Position numbers and translations under genes: made by a program
Notes under the pieces: model-generated
Database searches by the model: none
Seen by the model: the letters and a program-made list of their open reading frames with translations, nothing else
Told to the model about the DNA's origin: nothing
NCBI RefSeq assembly: GCF_004168585.1
Contig: NZ_PGVH01000043.1
Coordinates: 615,248-679,247, forward strand
Reading direction: 5' to 3'
Length of the DNA stretch: 64,000 nucleotides
DNA from: Shewanella sp. OPT22
Lineage (GTDB): Bacteria > Pseudomonadota > Gammaproteobacteria > Enterobacterales > Shewanellaceae
In this document: positions 55,811-64,000 of the stretch, piece after piece
Layout: each line of letters starts with the position of its first letter
How positions within the stretch are numbered: position 1 is the first letter of the stretch

Positions 55811-56473
55811 ATGCACGCTAATATTCTTTATTCATTCAGACGTTGTCCCTATGCCATGAGAGCTCGACTAGCGATTCTCTTTGCTGGAGTAAAAGTTACT
55901 TTACGAGAAATTGAGCTTAAAAATAAACCTCAGACAATGCTCGATGCATCGCCTAAAGGCACTGTTCCTGTGTTTGTAAAACTTGAGGAAAACACGCCGA
56001 TTCTAGTTATCGACGAAAGCTTGGATATTATGCATTGGGCATTGAACCAGAATGACTCGAATAATTTACTCAGAAAAGGTGATGGTCAACGTGTCATAAA
56101 TATGGACAGCTTAATCGCACAAAACGATGCTGAGTTTAAATTATGGTTAGACAAGTATAAGTACTGTGACCGTTTTCCTGAACAACCTCAGGAATATTAT
56201 CAAGAACAAGGTGAACAATTTTTATCTAGATTAGAAGCATTGTTAGAAAAGAATGATTTCCTATATTCTGAACAGCCTTGTCTTGCAGACATTGCCATTT
56301 TTCCATTTGTTAGACAGTTTTCTCTCGTCGATAAAGCTTGGATTGAATCCCAAGAATTTCCAAATTTGAAGAAGTGGTTAGCGTATTGGCAATCATCGAA
56401 AGAGTTTGAAATTGCAATGGAAAAATTCGAACCATGGCTTATGAATAACAAAGAATATTTATTTGGAAAATAA
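55811..56473 (+). CDS. Glutathione S-transferase family protein
   Basis: 220 residues. Thioredoxin-like N-terminal domain with CPYAMRARLA near residue 13 (Cys in place of Tyr/Ser, as in Cys-type and Lambda/Omega-like GSTs), the glutathione-binding SPKGTVPVF and DESLDIMHW, then a helical C-terminal domain with the N-capping-like CLADIAIFPFVRQF. Function is open: reductase or glutathione transfer. Single gene. Confidence 0.85.
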   Translation: MHANILYSFRRCPYAMRARLAILFAGVKVTLREIELKNKPQTMLDASPKGTVPVFVKLEENTPILVIDESLDIMHWALNQNDSNNLLRKGDGQRVINMDSLIAQNDAEFKLWLDKYKYCDRFPEQPQEYYQEQGEQFLSRLEALLEKNDFLYSEQPCLADIAIFPFVRQFSLVDKAWIESQEFPNLKKWLAYWQSSKEFEIAMEKFEPWLMNNKEYLFGK

Positions 56474-56536
56474 GCCAAATAAAGGTACATTGTAAGGGTT
56501 TTCATTATCAATTGATCATATACGGAATTTAAGACA

Positions 56537-56788
56537 ATGACTATGTTTGGAAATGTAGAGCTTCAAATTTGGTATATGGTCGTTTTTCTTTTGATACTCC
56601 ATGCTATTTTTGCAATAAAACCAGCGATATCTGATGCTCCCATTCCACCAAGCAAAAAATTAAAGTGGTCTGTAATGGGGATTTTATTTGGTCCAATAGG
56701 GTATTACGTATACCAAGCATCTCTTCCTTTCGAAAATATCGAAAACCCTGCTGATTTTTTTAAGATAGAAGACAAAAAAGATCACTAA
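56537..56788 (+). CDS. Small membrane protein, two helices
   Basis: 83 residues with helices at about 10-28 (LQIWYMVVFLLILHAIF) and 45-60 (VMGILFGPIGYYVY). The GILFGPIGYYVY type ending resembles small DUF-type cytoplasmic membrane proteins of unknown role. Start 56537, or 56543. Nothing else recognised. Confidence 0.55.
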   Translation: MTMFGNVELQIWYMVVFLLILHAIFAIKPAISDAPIPPSKKLKWSVMGILFGPIGYYVYQASLPFENIENPADFFKIEDKKDH

Positions 56789-56899
56789 TCATCAGCCAAA
56801 TTTAAGATATAATCCTACCCTTGGCTCTCAGCACAAATAAACGCTTATTACTCTAAACCAGAAGCGTTATTCGTTTTATTTTTCTTTCTTAGAGTTTTT

Positions 56900-58105
56900 A
56901 TGACTAATCTCCAACCTTCAAGCCAACTTCCTAGATGGCTGCTATTACCGTTACTTGCTAGCATTGTGGCTATTACACCTTTAGCCATCGATATGTATTT
57001 ACCGGCATTGACTGAAATAGCTCAAGAATTCGGTACCGACGTCACAATTGTTCAGCAAAGCTTGAGCACTTACCTTGCTGGATATGGTTTAGGGATGCTT
57101 TGCTTTGGGTATTTAGCGGATAAATTTGGCCGAAGGCCACTCGTTATTTTTGGTTTAAGCTGTTTTTGCCTCATCAGTTTGGCCTTAAGCTTTAGTAGCA
57201 ATATGGATGTGTTTTTCATATTGCGATTTTTTCAGGCATTTGTTGGTGCAGCAGCTACGGTAGTCATTCCGGGTTACATCAAAGAGATATATAAAGAAAA
57301 TACCGCTAAAGGCATGTCGTATGTCAGTTTAATCATGATGCTAGCGCCACTGATTGCGCCAGCAATAGGTACGTTAATTTTAGACGTTTTAAATTGGCAT
57401 TGGATTTTTAGAATTCTCTCTATTTACGCTTTTATTCTATTGTTTTTTGTGCTGTTTAAACTAAAAATGTCGAGCGACAAAGATAAATCAGTAAGAACTG
57501 AGAAAAGCTTTTTAGGTGCATACAAGACAGTCTTCACCAAACCAGGCGTCAGAGCATACATTGCTTCAGGTGTTCTGACTTCATTTGCATTCTTCTGTTA
57601 TCTAACCGCTTCATCATTTGTATTTATGGAAGTTTTTAAAGTTGACAAGCTGACGTTTTCAACTTTATTTAGTCTCAATGTTGGTTCGTTAATGTTTGCC
57701 AATGTCATTAATTCCCGTCTATCTCCGAAGTTTGGTTCTAAAGTCATGCTAAAAGGAGGAATAGTTATCGGGTTAATCACTGCTAGCGGGCTAACGTTAG
57801 TTAATTGGCTGCAATTAGATTATATCTACACTATGGCATTTTTGATGCCTCTAATGGGTTCATTAGGGATTATCTCTGTAAGTTGTGATGCTATCGTATT
57901 GCTAAAATTTAAGAATGAAACAGGCACTGCTACGGCAGTAATCGGGACGCTGAGATTTGGTTGTGGTGCTCTTGCAGGCCCAATTCTCGCTATTTTATAT
58001 ACTGGAACCGCCGTTCCTTTTGCTAGTGTGATGCTAACATCCGTTTTTATCATTGGCTTACTTCAATTCTTTTACAAAGGCAATAAAACAAAGGTGACGA
58101 AATAA
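56900..58105 (+). CDS. Bcr/CflA-type MFS multidrug transporter
   Basis: 401 residues, 12 membrane helices. Family signs: VAITPLAIDMYLPALTEIAQ at the first helix, the MFS motif A GYLADKFGRRPLVIFG, and PGYIKEIY. Proton-driven drug or metabolite export, single gene. Substrate unknown. Confidence 0.9.
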   Translation: MTNLQPSSQLPRWLLLPLLASIVAITPLAIDMYLPALTEIAQEFGTDVTIVQQSLSTYLAGYGLGMLCFGYLADKFGRRPLVIFGLSCFCLISLALSFSSNMDVFFILRFFQAFVGAAATVVIPGYIKEIYKENTAKGMSYVSLIMMLAPLIAPAIGTLILDVLNWHWIFRILSIYAFILLFFVLFKLKMSSDKDKSVRTEKSFLGAYKTVFTKPGVRAYIASGVLTSFAFFCYLTASSFVFMEVFKVDKLTFSTLFSLNVGSLMFANVINSRLSPKFGSKVMLKGGIVIGLITASGLTLVNWLQLDYIYTMAFLMPLMGSLGIISVSCDAIVLLKFKNETGTATAVIGTLRFGCGALAGPILAILYTGTAVPFASVMLTSVFIIGLLQFFYKGNKTKVTK

Positions 58106-58118
58106 ATTCGTCACCTTT
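58090..58118. terminator. Terminator shared by MFS gene and nucleotidase gene
   Basis: 12-bp perfect stem AAAGGTGACGAA / TTCGTCACCTTT, five-base loop, containing the MFS stop codon. It lies between two convergent genes (next stop at 58141). A T-rich tail is weak on both strands. Confidence 0.65.
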
Positions 58119-58140
58119 AATGTAAATGCCTTAATAACCG

Positions 58141-60300
58141 TTATTTAGGTTGAAAAACGAGTGTTGTGTTTTTCTCAGTGCTCGGAACAAGCTCTGTATT
58201 TCCTAGTGCTTTACTAAAGTTAATAAACGACTCAGCGTCGGAATCACAAATGGTATTCCCACTACATTCAGGTTCACCCACTGGTGTGTAAGTTGTTTTA
58301 CCATCTTTCTCAGTAGTAGTCATTGTGACCGAATTGACAACTGGCGTACGAACACTTGTATCAGGATCTACGTTAAAGTACACATCTTGACGGTTCGTTG
58401 CTGCGCCATTTTCTTTCGCTTCAGCCTTTGCTAATTCGCTCCAGCCGTCGTTACCATTAGCATTATAATTGCCTACGGCAACAGTATATGAGTCAGCGTC
58501 ATTAATATCCTGCCATGTAACAGTTCCATCTTCATTTGTCTGTTTCAGTTGCATCTGAGAGAAAGTACCTGTTGCCTTGTCACTGGCTGACTGCACAAAT
58601 GTATATCTCATACCTGCGACATATGGGAATTTACCTGCATGCGCAGTAGCATCTAATACAGGTGCGATCGTCGACATCAAGACACTTTTCAGTTCAGCTC
58701 CTGTGATCGTCATTACTGTTAAATGGTTTTTGAATGGCAACATCTCTAAACGGATATTCCCTTCATAAAACGCCCCCGGTTTTATATTGGTTCTCACACC
58801 ACCCGCAGCAACCAGAGCAACGTCTACATGCCTTCCATTTGCAGCATCAAGCACGTCTTGTACCCTATCAGAGTTGAGCCAGTCTAAGAAAGCTTGTCCT
58901 ACAAGAGGAGCGACTTGTGAGCCGTGATAACAGCGTAATTTAGAACCTGTTGCTGAGCATTCACTCACTGTTTTATCGATTGGTTCTTGATAATTACCAA
59001 CTCCACTTAAATCACCAGGTCTGCGTACTTGATAAATAGTGTGCGCTGATACTCCAATTTGCGCTCCTATGGCATCTTGATATTGTTGGCTGTTCTTATA
59101 ATCAGTATCTATTTGTGAGCGTAAATCAGGGTTTTCAGTTACTATTTTTAAATCCTGATTTTCTAAACCTGAAATATAATTTTCAATTTCAGCTTTCGTT
59201 TCATCTGAGACTTTAGTCTGTTGCGCTTCATCGCTATAAAACTCATCCGCTGAAAGTAGTGTATTATGACCTTGGCAAGTTTCAACATTTCCATCTTTAT
59301 TAAACTGAACTTGAACCTCACCTACTGCTTGAGCATTGCTACCAGCTTGAACAATACAAGTCTTAGCATCACCTGTTTTTTGCGACAACATCTCTGCGTA
59401 TTCACCGTTATTGGTTAAACCGATATTAGTAAAGTCTCCCAATAAGGTATGAGAATGCCCTCCAACGATTAAATCAATTCCTGTGGTACCTTGAGCCAAC
59501 TTTTTATCTGCAGCTAATCCAATATGAGAAACCACAACAACTTTATCAACCCCCAATGTTTTTAGGGTATCAATTTCTTTTTGAGTGCTTTCAATTTCAC
59601 TGCTAAACGTCACACCAGCAAATTTACTATCACTAACAAAGTCACCCATATTTTCAAGTGCAACACCAATGACAGCGACAACGACTTCACCGCTTTTTGC
59701 ATCTGAAACATTGTCTATCTTTCTCTTGCTTGTGCCTTTATATGCAAATAACTGATAAGGTTTTATGGAGGAAACATCTTTTAAATCAACGTTTTTTGAT
59801 GCGTCCATGTTGTCAGCCAACATTGGAAAATTAACGGTAGTTGCTAGCATTTTTAGAGCGGGTGTGCCTAAATCAAACTCATGGTTACCTACTGCCATTG
59901 CATCGATCTTCATATTTTTCAGAAGATTGGCATTAGCTTCACCATTAAATGTTTGGAAATAAATACTCCCTTGAAAAGCATCACCAGCATTAAGAACCAA
60001 TGATGCAGTTTGTGACTTATCACTCGCAGCAATGTCATCATTGACCTGTTGCAACACTCTCGGGTAACCACCAAATGTAGTGTAAAATTTCTGTTTATTA
60101 ACAGAATCTTTACCCATAACAAAATTCCCTTCAACCCCATCAAATTGTGAATGTAGATCATTCATATGAATGACATTCAGCACAAATGGATCTTTAGGGT
60201 TTGGAGCGGGGGTTTTATGATGTTTGTGACTGCTGCCACAACCAAATAAAGCAAATACGACTGCCGTCGCCGTTAATGTCTTTAACAATTTCGTACTCAT
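58141..60300 (-). CDS. Lipoprotein 5'-nucleotidase/UshA-like phosphoesterase, copy 1
   Basis: 719 residues from ATG 60300 (AGAGG nearby; a TTG at 60306 is not needed). Lipobox LFGC then a His/Lys-rich linker (GSSHKHHKT). Metallophosphatase motifs HMNDLHSQF, GDAFQGS, GNHEFDLG and VGGHSHTLLG, then the C-terminal 5-nucleotid_C domain with GGVRTNIKPG and NDGWSELA. Predicted to release phosphate from nucleotides (or NAD) outside the inner membrane. About 120 residues longer than its neighbour, with an extra Gln-rich insertion near 380-430. Confidence 0.9.
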   Translation of the reverse strand: MSTKLLKTLTATAVVFALFGCGSSHKHHKTPAPNPKDPFVLNVIHMNDLHSQFDGVEGNFVMGKDSVNKQKFYTTFGGYPRVLQQVNDDIAASDKSQTASLVLNAGDAFQGSIYFQTFNGEANANLLKNMKIDAMAVGNHEFDLGTPALKMLATTVNFPMLADNMDASKNVDLKDVSSIKPYQLFAYKGTSKRKIDNVSDAKSGEVVVAVIGVALENMGDFVSDSKFAGVTFSSEIESTQKEIDTLKTLGVDKVVVVSHIGLAADKKLAQGTTGIDLIVGGHSHTLLGDFTNIGLTNNGEYAEMLSQKTGDAKTCIVQAGSNAQAVGEVQVQFNKDGNVETCQGHNTLLSADEFYSDEAQQTKVSDETKAEIENYISGLENQDLKIVTENPDLRSQIDTDYKNSQQYQDAIGAQIGVSAHTIYQVRRPGDLSGVGNYQEPIDKTVSECSATGSKLRCYHGSQVAPLVGQAFLDWLNSDRVQDVLDAANGRHVDVALVAAGGVRTNIKPGAFYEGNIRLEMLPFKNHLTVMTITGAELKSVLMSTIAPVLDATAHAGKFPYVAGMRYTFVQSASDKATGTFSQMQLKQTNEDGTVTWQDINDADSYTVAVGNYNANGNDGWSELAKAEAKENGAATNRQDVYFNVDPDTSVRTPVVNSVTMTTTEKDGKTTYTPVGEPECSGNTICDSDAESFINFSKALGNTELVPSTEKNTTLVFQPK

Positions 60301-60341
60301 TTGCAAAAACCTCTTGGCTAAATAGCCTTGTTTTTAAAATA

Positions 60342-60354
60342 AGTCAGCCCTGAC
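60342..60354 (-). promoter_or_regulatory. Conserved inverted repeat upstream of nucleotidase 1
   Basis: On the - strand this reads GTCAGGGCTGACT, with arms GTCAG/CTGAC around GG. The same 13 bases occur before nucleotidase 2. In both cases the core ends 42 bases before the start codon. An operator is likely; the protein is unknown. Confidence 0.6.
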
Positions 60355-60448
60355 ATAGAGAGTCTGAGCAGTAAACTATTAACTTCATTCAGTTCTCAGT
60401 TCACGCTCAGGTTTAGTTGGAAATTAGCGTCTTAAGCCCATCAGAGGC

Positions 60449-62239
60449 TTAGTTTGTTGAAACTTTGCATCCATGACCAGATTCATCCTCAGTGTTGGAG
60501 TAAACAATATCGCTATCAACTGGGGTATAAGCGCTGACATCGATAGTATTGCTCGGAGCTCCTGCTTCAGATTTAAAGAAATTGGAAAGCACTTCCCAAT
60601 CTATCAAGTGGCCTTCTGTGATAACCGTCGCATCAGGGAAAGCATTTTCATCACCCACTAATTTAGGGTAGCCATCACCGCCTGCGGCATTAAAGCTAGG
60701 AATAGTGAATACATAATTTGCGTTAGCATCGAAAGCTGTGCCATTGACTTCATTTACAGTCACAGCTTGGTCGGGGTCATTTGGAGTACAATTAACGTCC
60801 ATTTTGATATTGTGGAATTGAGCATATCCGCCACTACCTACTTGTTTTGTCGCTACCCCACTCAAGTAACGAGTCAGATCGCTTCCTGACATCTCCACTT
60901 TGTATACTTCATTCGCAAATGGTTGAACAGTAAGAACACTTCTTGTTGAAACATCGCCACTTGCTATCGAATCTCTTACACCACCAGAGTTCATAATACC
61001 AAATTGGGCTTGTTGAGAGTCCTGTTGAGCTGCGGCAATGAAATGACCCAAGTTAGTTTGCTGATCACGAACAACTGCTCTGTCACCTTCTAATTTCGCA
61101 TTAATTTTAGCAATAGGAACATTGAGATCAGTAGCACCTTGATTTTGATACTGTCTTAAAATAGCTTCAGCGGTTGGATCTGGAGTAATTTGGTTACCTA
61201 CTATATTTCCACTATCGTCTTTTAGATTTACAGGGACTAATTTGTAATGGAATAGGTGTAGCGCATTATCGTAGTACTCGAAGTCAGCACGCCCTACATA
61301 TTTCCCCCACTCACCAGCTTGCATGATATAAGTACCGTTTTGTTCGTCAGGAACACAATCGTCACCAGGCTGATAGTTGTCTTGTTTATTCGTGCACACT
61401 ACCGTTTGTGAATGCCCACCAAAAATGGCGGCCAAAGCCCCTTTATCTTGTACTCTTGCCATTGTGACATCACCTGGACCATTACTACCATGCTTTCCAT
61501 CAGGGTAATAACCAAGATGAGTTACTGCCATAACAACATCTGCTTTTTTATCGTTCTTTAAGTCGGCAATCACTTTTTTCATTTCCGCACCAGGATCTGT
61601 AAAAGTATAATCCCCAACATAAAGCGGATTTCCAATGGTCTTAGTATCTGGTGTCGTCATACCAACGAGTGCTACTTTTAATCCATTGAAAGTAAAAATT
61701 TTGTACGGCTTGAATACCCTTACTAAATCGTCAGACCCACTTTCAGAATCCGCTCGGTAAATATTGGCCGAAAGTAATGGGAAATGAGCTATCTTTTGTT
61801 GATCTGCAAGTACATCCGGCGAATTATCGAATTCATGGTTACCCAATGCCATTGCATCGTAACCAATCATATTCATACCAACAAAGTCTGGTTCCGCATC
61901 TTGCACGTCTGATTCAGGTATTCCAGTATTTACATCACCACCTGAGACAAGCAAAACACTACTTCCACTCTTTTCAACTTCAGCCTTAATTGAATCGACT
62001 AACGACTTACGAGCAGCCATCCCCCCTTCACCGTCTGAGTTCTCCCAAAACCTTCCGTGATTATCATTAGTATGAAGCACTGTAAATCGAACACATTTAT
62101 CACCTAAATCTGCACAGGCTTGGGACATGTTATCGACAATGGGTTGTGGTTTTGACTTATTATGGCTGCTACCACCACAGCCGAATAGTATCATTACAGC
62201 AAGTACTACCGGTAAAACTTTGATGACTTTGGTACTCAT
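60449..62239 (-). CDS. Lipoprotein 5'-nucleotidase/UshA-like phosphoesterase, copy 2
   Basis: 596 residues. Signal peptide with lipobox LFGC, followed by GGSSHNKSKPQ. Motifs LHTNDNHGRF, GGDVNTGIP, GNHEFDNSPD and FGGHSQTVV mark the metallophosphatase domain; the C-terminal domain has NSGGVRDSIASGD and FNAAGGDGYPKL. Length is close to E. coli UshA (550). Paralogous to the next gene, but the active-site His of GHSH is GHSQ here. GAGGTG ribosome binding site. Confidence 0.9.
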   Translation of the reverse strand: MSTKVIKVLPVVLAVMILFGCGGSSHNKSKPQPIVDNMSQACADLGDKCVRFTVLHTNDNHGRFWENSDGEGGMAARKSLVDSIKAEVEKSGSSVLLVSGGDVNTGIPESDVQDAEPDFVGMNMIGYDAMALGNHEFDNSPDVLADQQKIAHFPLLSANIYRADSESGSDDLVRVFKPYKIFTFNGLKVALVGMTTPDTKTIGNPLYVGDYTFTDPGAEMKKVIADLKNDKKADVVMAVTHLGYYPDGKHGSNGPGDVTMARVQDKGALAAIFGGHSQTVVCTNKQDNYQPGDDCVPDEQNGTYIMQAGEWGKYVGRADFEYYDNALHLFHYKLVPVNLKDDSGNIVGNQITPDPTAEAILRQYQNQGATDLNVPIAKINAKLEGDRAVVRDQQTNLGHFIAAAQQDSQQAQFGIMNSGGVRDSIASGDVSTRSVLTVQPFANEVYKVEMSGSDLTRYLSGVATKQVGSGGYAQFHNIKMDVNCTPNDPDQAVTVNEVNGTAFDANANYVFTIPSFNAAGGDGYPKLVGDENAFPDATVITEGHLIDWEVLSNFFKSEAGAPSNTIDVSAYTPVDSDIVYSNTEDESGHGCKVSTN

Positions 62240-62280
62240 TAAAAAACACCTCTACATAGAAAGCGATAAATTTATTAAGT

Positions 62281-62293
62281 AGTCAGCCCTGAC
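62281..62293 (-). promoter_or_regulatory. Conserved inverted repeat upstream of nucleotidase 2
   Basis: On the - strand GTCAGGGCTGACT, identical to the element before nucleotidase 1 and at the same 42-base distance from the start codon. Confidence 0.6.
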
Positions 62294-62641
62294 TTAAGAA
62301 TTCAGTTAAATGGTTGTTCTTTAGCTAGTCCAGATGAAGAACATAAGTAATGACGAGATACATAGAATTATATTTGCGGGAAAAATACTAACAGATGCCA
62401 ATCAGAGATATGAGTAACAAAAACAGCCATACAGTGCTTAAGATCACAGTTTAGGAAACTAAATAAAGACTCTTACAGTACCTTAAAGTGAGCTTAATAT
62501 TTTTTAATATTAAGTATTACTTACAGGATACATATTTTTCAATTAGTGAAATAAAGGGTAAGTTAAGAAACACTCTAATTAGAATGTTGAAATCAAGATA
62601 AATAATCGTAGTAATTGAGTTTAATAAAGACGCATTGAAAT
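62294..62641. other. Intergenic region, about 350 bases, no gene seen
   Basis: AT-rich with stops in all frames and no hairpin with a T-run until the ndk terminator. The promoter of nucleotidase 2 should be at its left end. I see nothing else. Confidence 0.5.
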
Positions 62642-62670
62642 AAAAAAACCCACTAAGAGTGGGTTTTTTT
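62642..62670. terminator. Strong terminator of ndk
   Basis: Perfect repeat: seven A then CCCACT, loop AAG, AGTGGG then seven T. It functions on either strand; ndk ends 17 bases away on the - strand. Confidence 0.95.
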
Positions 62671-62686
62671 AATTTTCACTCAAAAA

Positions 62687-63118
62687 TTAACGAGTGCGTG
62701 GCTTGATTTCTTCTGGGCTGAAGAAGTAAGCAATTTCACGCTCTGCAGAAGCAAGAGAGTCTGAACCGTGAGCAGCGTTCTCATCGATGCTGTTAGCAAA
62801 ATCAGCACGGATAGTACCTTCAGCTGCTTCAGCTGGGTTTGTAGCACCCAAGATTTCACGGTGAGCTAAAACTGCGTTTTCACCTTCTAAAACTTGAACA
62901 GTGATAGGACCAGAAGTCATGAATTCAACTAATGCACCAAAGAAAGGACGCTCGCTGTGCTCAGCGTAGAAACCTTCTGCTTGCTCTTTAGTCAGGTGAA
63001 GCATTTTTGCAGCAACAATTTTCAGACCAGCGTCTTCGAAACGGCTGTAGATTGCACCGATTTTGTTTTTTGCAACAGCATCTGGTTTTACGATAGAAAA
63101 AGTACGTTCGATAGCCAT
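62687..63118 (-). CDS. ndk: Nucleoside diphosphate kinase Ndk
   Basis: Transfers gamma-phosphate among nucleoside triphosphates. 143 residues. Starts [14 protein letters not shown]; the phospho-histidine lies in [16 protein letters not shown]. Follows fdx as in Shewanella, but behind its own terminator-separated region (63119-63302). Confidence 0.97.
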   Translation of the reverse strand: MAIERTFSIVKPDAVAKNKIGAIYSRFEDAGLKIVAAKMLHLTKEQAEGFYAEHSERPFFGALVEFMTSGPITVQVLEGENAVLAHREILGATNPAEAAEGTIRADFANSIDENAAHGSDSLASAEREIAYFFSPEEIKPRTR

Positions 63119-63256
63119 GGTTAAGCTTCCTTTAAATAAGCATGTTTTTGTAATTCGCGCGGATTATAAAAGATAAACTACTAAAAACCTACCTTTGATC
63201 ACATTTTTATCTAAAGAGTTACCTAGAAGTAGAAAAGTAACAATTCACAAATACAA

Positions 63257-63282
63257 AAATGCCGCTTTTTACAGCGGCATTT
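63257..63282 (-). terminator. Terminator of the isc/fdx operon
   Basis: 10-bp stem AAATGCCGCT / AGCGGCATTT, six-base loop; on the - strand a TTTTTG tail follows. It lies 21 bases after the fdx stop, so ndk must have its own promoter. Confidence 0.85.
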
Positions 63283-63302
63283 ACACAACAAATAAAGTAG
63301 GC

Positions 63303-63641
63303 CTAGTGCCCTTCACTTACCATATTTAAGGTGTACTTAGGTATTTCAACAACCATATCTGAATCAACAACTTTAGCTTGGCAAGATAAGCGAGACTCAG
63401 GCTCTAAACCCCAAGCTTTATCAAGCATGTCATCTTCAAGCTCGTCGCTTTCTTCTAGATCGTCAAAGCCTTCACGCACGATGCAATGACATGTAGTACA
63501 AGCACATGACTTTTCACACGCATGTTCAATATGTATGCCATTTCTTAGGGCTACATCAAGAATCGTTTCACCGACTTCCGCTTCAGCAACTGCACCATCA
63601 GGGCAAAGTTCTTCGTTAGGAAGGAATACAATCTGTGGCAT
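63303..63641 (-). CDS. fdx: ISC-system [2Fe-2S] ferredoxin Fdx
   Basis: Electron donor in iron-sulfur cluster assembly. 112 residues. Cluster ligands in the C-x5-C-x2-C pattern CEKSCACTTC and a fourth Cys near LSCQAKVV. Located after hscA with an 8-base gap, as in the isc operon. No iscX follows. Confidence 0.96.
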   Translation of the reverse strand: MPQIVFLPNEELCPDGAVAEAEVGETILDVALRNGIHIEHACEKSCACTTCHCIVREGFDDLEESDELEDDMLDKAWGLEPESRLSCQAKVVDSDMVVEIPKYTLNMVSEGH

Positions 63642-63649
63642 AATTTTAC

Positions 63650-64000
63650 CTATAAACTTTCTACTGATTGGCCGGTTAATGCAGCCTTAATCGAATTATC
63701 CATACGTTTTGCAGCAAAGACCTGAGTTAAGTCATCAAGTGCCTTAATTGCATTTTCAATTGCTTGTGTGCTTTCTTCGCCTGTTATATCAGCAAGAAGG
63801 TTCATCGCAGAGTCAATCTCAGTGCGTTCTTCAACTGATAATAGCTCGCCATCCTTCTCTAATGCAGAGCTTAGGCTTTCAAGTACACGTGCAGCTTCAA
63901 CACGTTGCTCAGTTAACATTCTTAACTCAATATCGCCTTTAGCGTTATTCATAGAATCTTTGATCATATTGGCAATTTCAGTATCTGAAAGACCAAATGA
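63650..64000 (-). CDS. hscA: Fe-S cluster assembly chaperone HscA, C-terminal part (right edge)
   Basis: About 116 residues of the C-terminal lid of an Hsp70-type chaperone: [20 protein letters not shown], then a helical bundle ending [12 protein letters not shown]. The open frame runs off the right edge; the ATG at 63967 is internal. Order hscA-fdx marks the isc operon. HscA aids transfer of clusters from IscU. Confidence 0.93.
   Translation of the reverse strand, partial: SFGLSDTEIANMIKDSMNNAKGDIELRMLTEQRVEAARVLESLSSALEKDGELLSVEERTEIDSAMNLLADITGEESTQAIENAIKALDDLTQVFAAKRMDNSIKAALTGQSVESL

Noticed and set aside
63119-63302. iscX between fdx and ndk
   Set aside because: No suitable frame in this gap; it holds a terminator and upstream sequence of ndk.

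Overview
The window looks like chromosomal DNA of an AT-rich marine gammaproteobacterium, most like the Shewanellaceae (Shewanella or Parashewanella). This rests on gene content and order: psrA-fadE, purF-cvpA-dedD-folC-truA, hmgA-hppD with a divergent LysR gene, hscA-fdx-ndk, a rhombosortase, and the PdsO/PdsR/PdsS set of the proteobacterial dedicated sortase system. The species is an inference. I see no integrase, transposase, CRISPR array, prophage or rRNA. Both ends are cut: an unknown gene at the left edge and hscA at the right edge.

Layout. 1-2015: three coupled genes of unknown function. 2053-5079: fadE behind its probable regulator psrA, with a PsrA-type operator. 5.2-9.0 kb: an M2 (ACE-like) lipoprotein peptidase, then an NTF2-like protein, YchJ and an SDR enzyme. 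9.0-12.1 kb: a GAF-PAS-GGDEF-EAL protein with a degenerate GGDEF, and two small conserved genes. 12.2-12.6 kb: three nearly identical tRNA-Tyr genes behind one promoter. 12.6-15.1 kb: a PLP enzyme and three small helical Ser/Asn-rich proteins. 15.2-20 kb: queE/queC, a rhombosortase, a secreted HAD protein and small genes. 20-26.6 kb: purF, cvpA, dedD, folC, truA (accD missing from its usual place) and an acyl-CoA synthetase. 26.7-33.4 kb: a truncated EptA-like membrane protein, a DASS carrier, an AIM24-type protein, and a LysR gene with hmgA-hppD. 33.4-41.7 kb: a large pseudokinase-like protein, ribA, yibL, nrdDG with NrdR and FNR-type sites, an unknown protein, a tyrosine phosphatase and a periplasmic-type ATP-dependent DNA ligase. 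41.7-51.6 kb: an ABC transporter, an oxidoreductase, a disrupted kinase-like gene, pdsO, pdsRS and metC. 51.7-58.1 kb: ppk-ppx, a GST and an MFS pump. 58.1-62.3 kb: two lipoprotein 5'-nucleotidases sharing an identical upstream element. 62.6-64 kb: ndk, fdx and hscA.

Genes that work together. fadE, psrA and the acyl-CoA synthetase serve fatty-acid breakdown. hppD and hmgA do two consecutive steps of tyrosine catabolism. queE and queC are in queuosine biosynthesis. nrdD/nrdG form the anaerobic ribonucleotide reductase. ppk, ppx and the two surface nucleotidases handle phosphate. pdsO/R/S belong to a sortase system whose sortase and substrate are not next to them.

The most unusual material is a scattered set of genes without obvious housekeeping roles: the three-gene Ser/Asn-rich cluster at 13.7-15.1 kb, a Hanks-kinase-fold protein that lacks the catalytic Asp residues (33.5-35.3 kb), a second kinase-like gene broken by an in-frame TAA (45.1-45.9 kb), and several orphans (39.4, 43.5 and 51.1 kb). 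They could be substrates of a secretion system encoded elsewhere. That is a hypothesis, since no secretion apparatus lies in the window.
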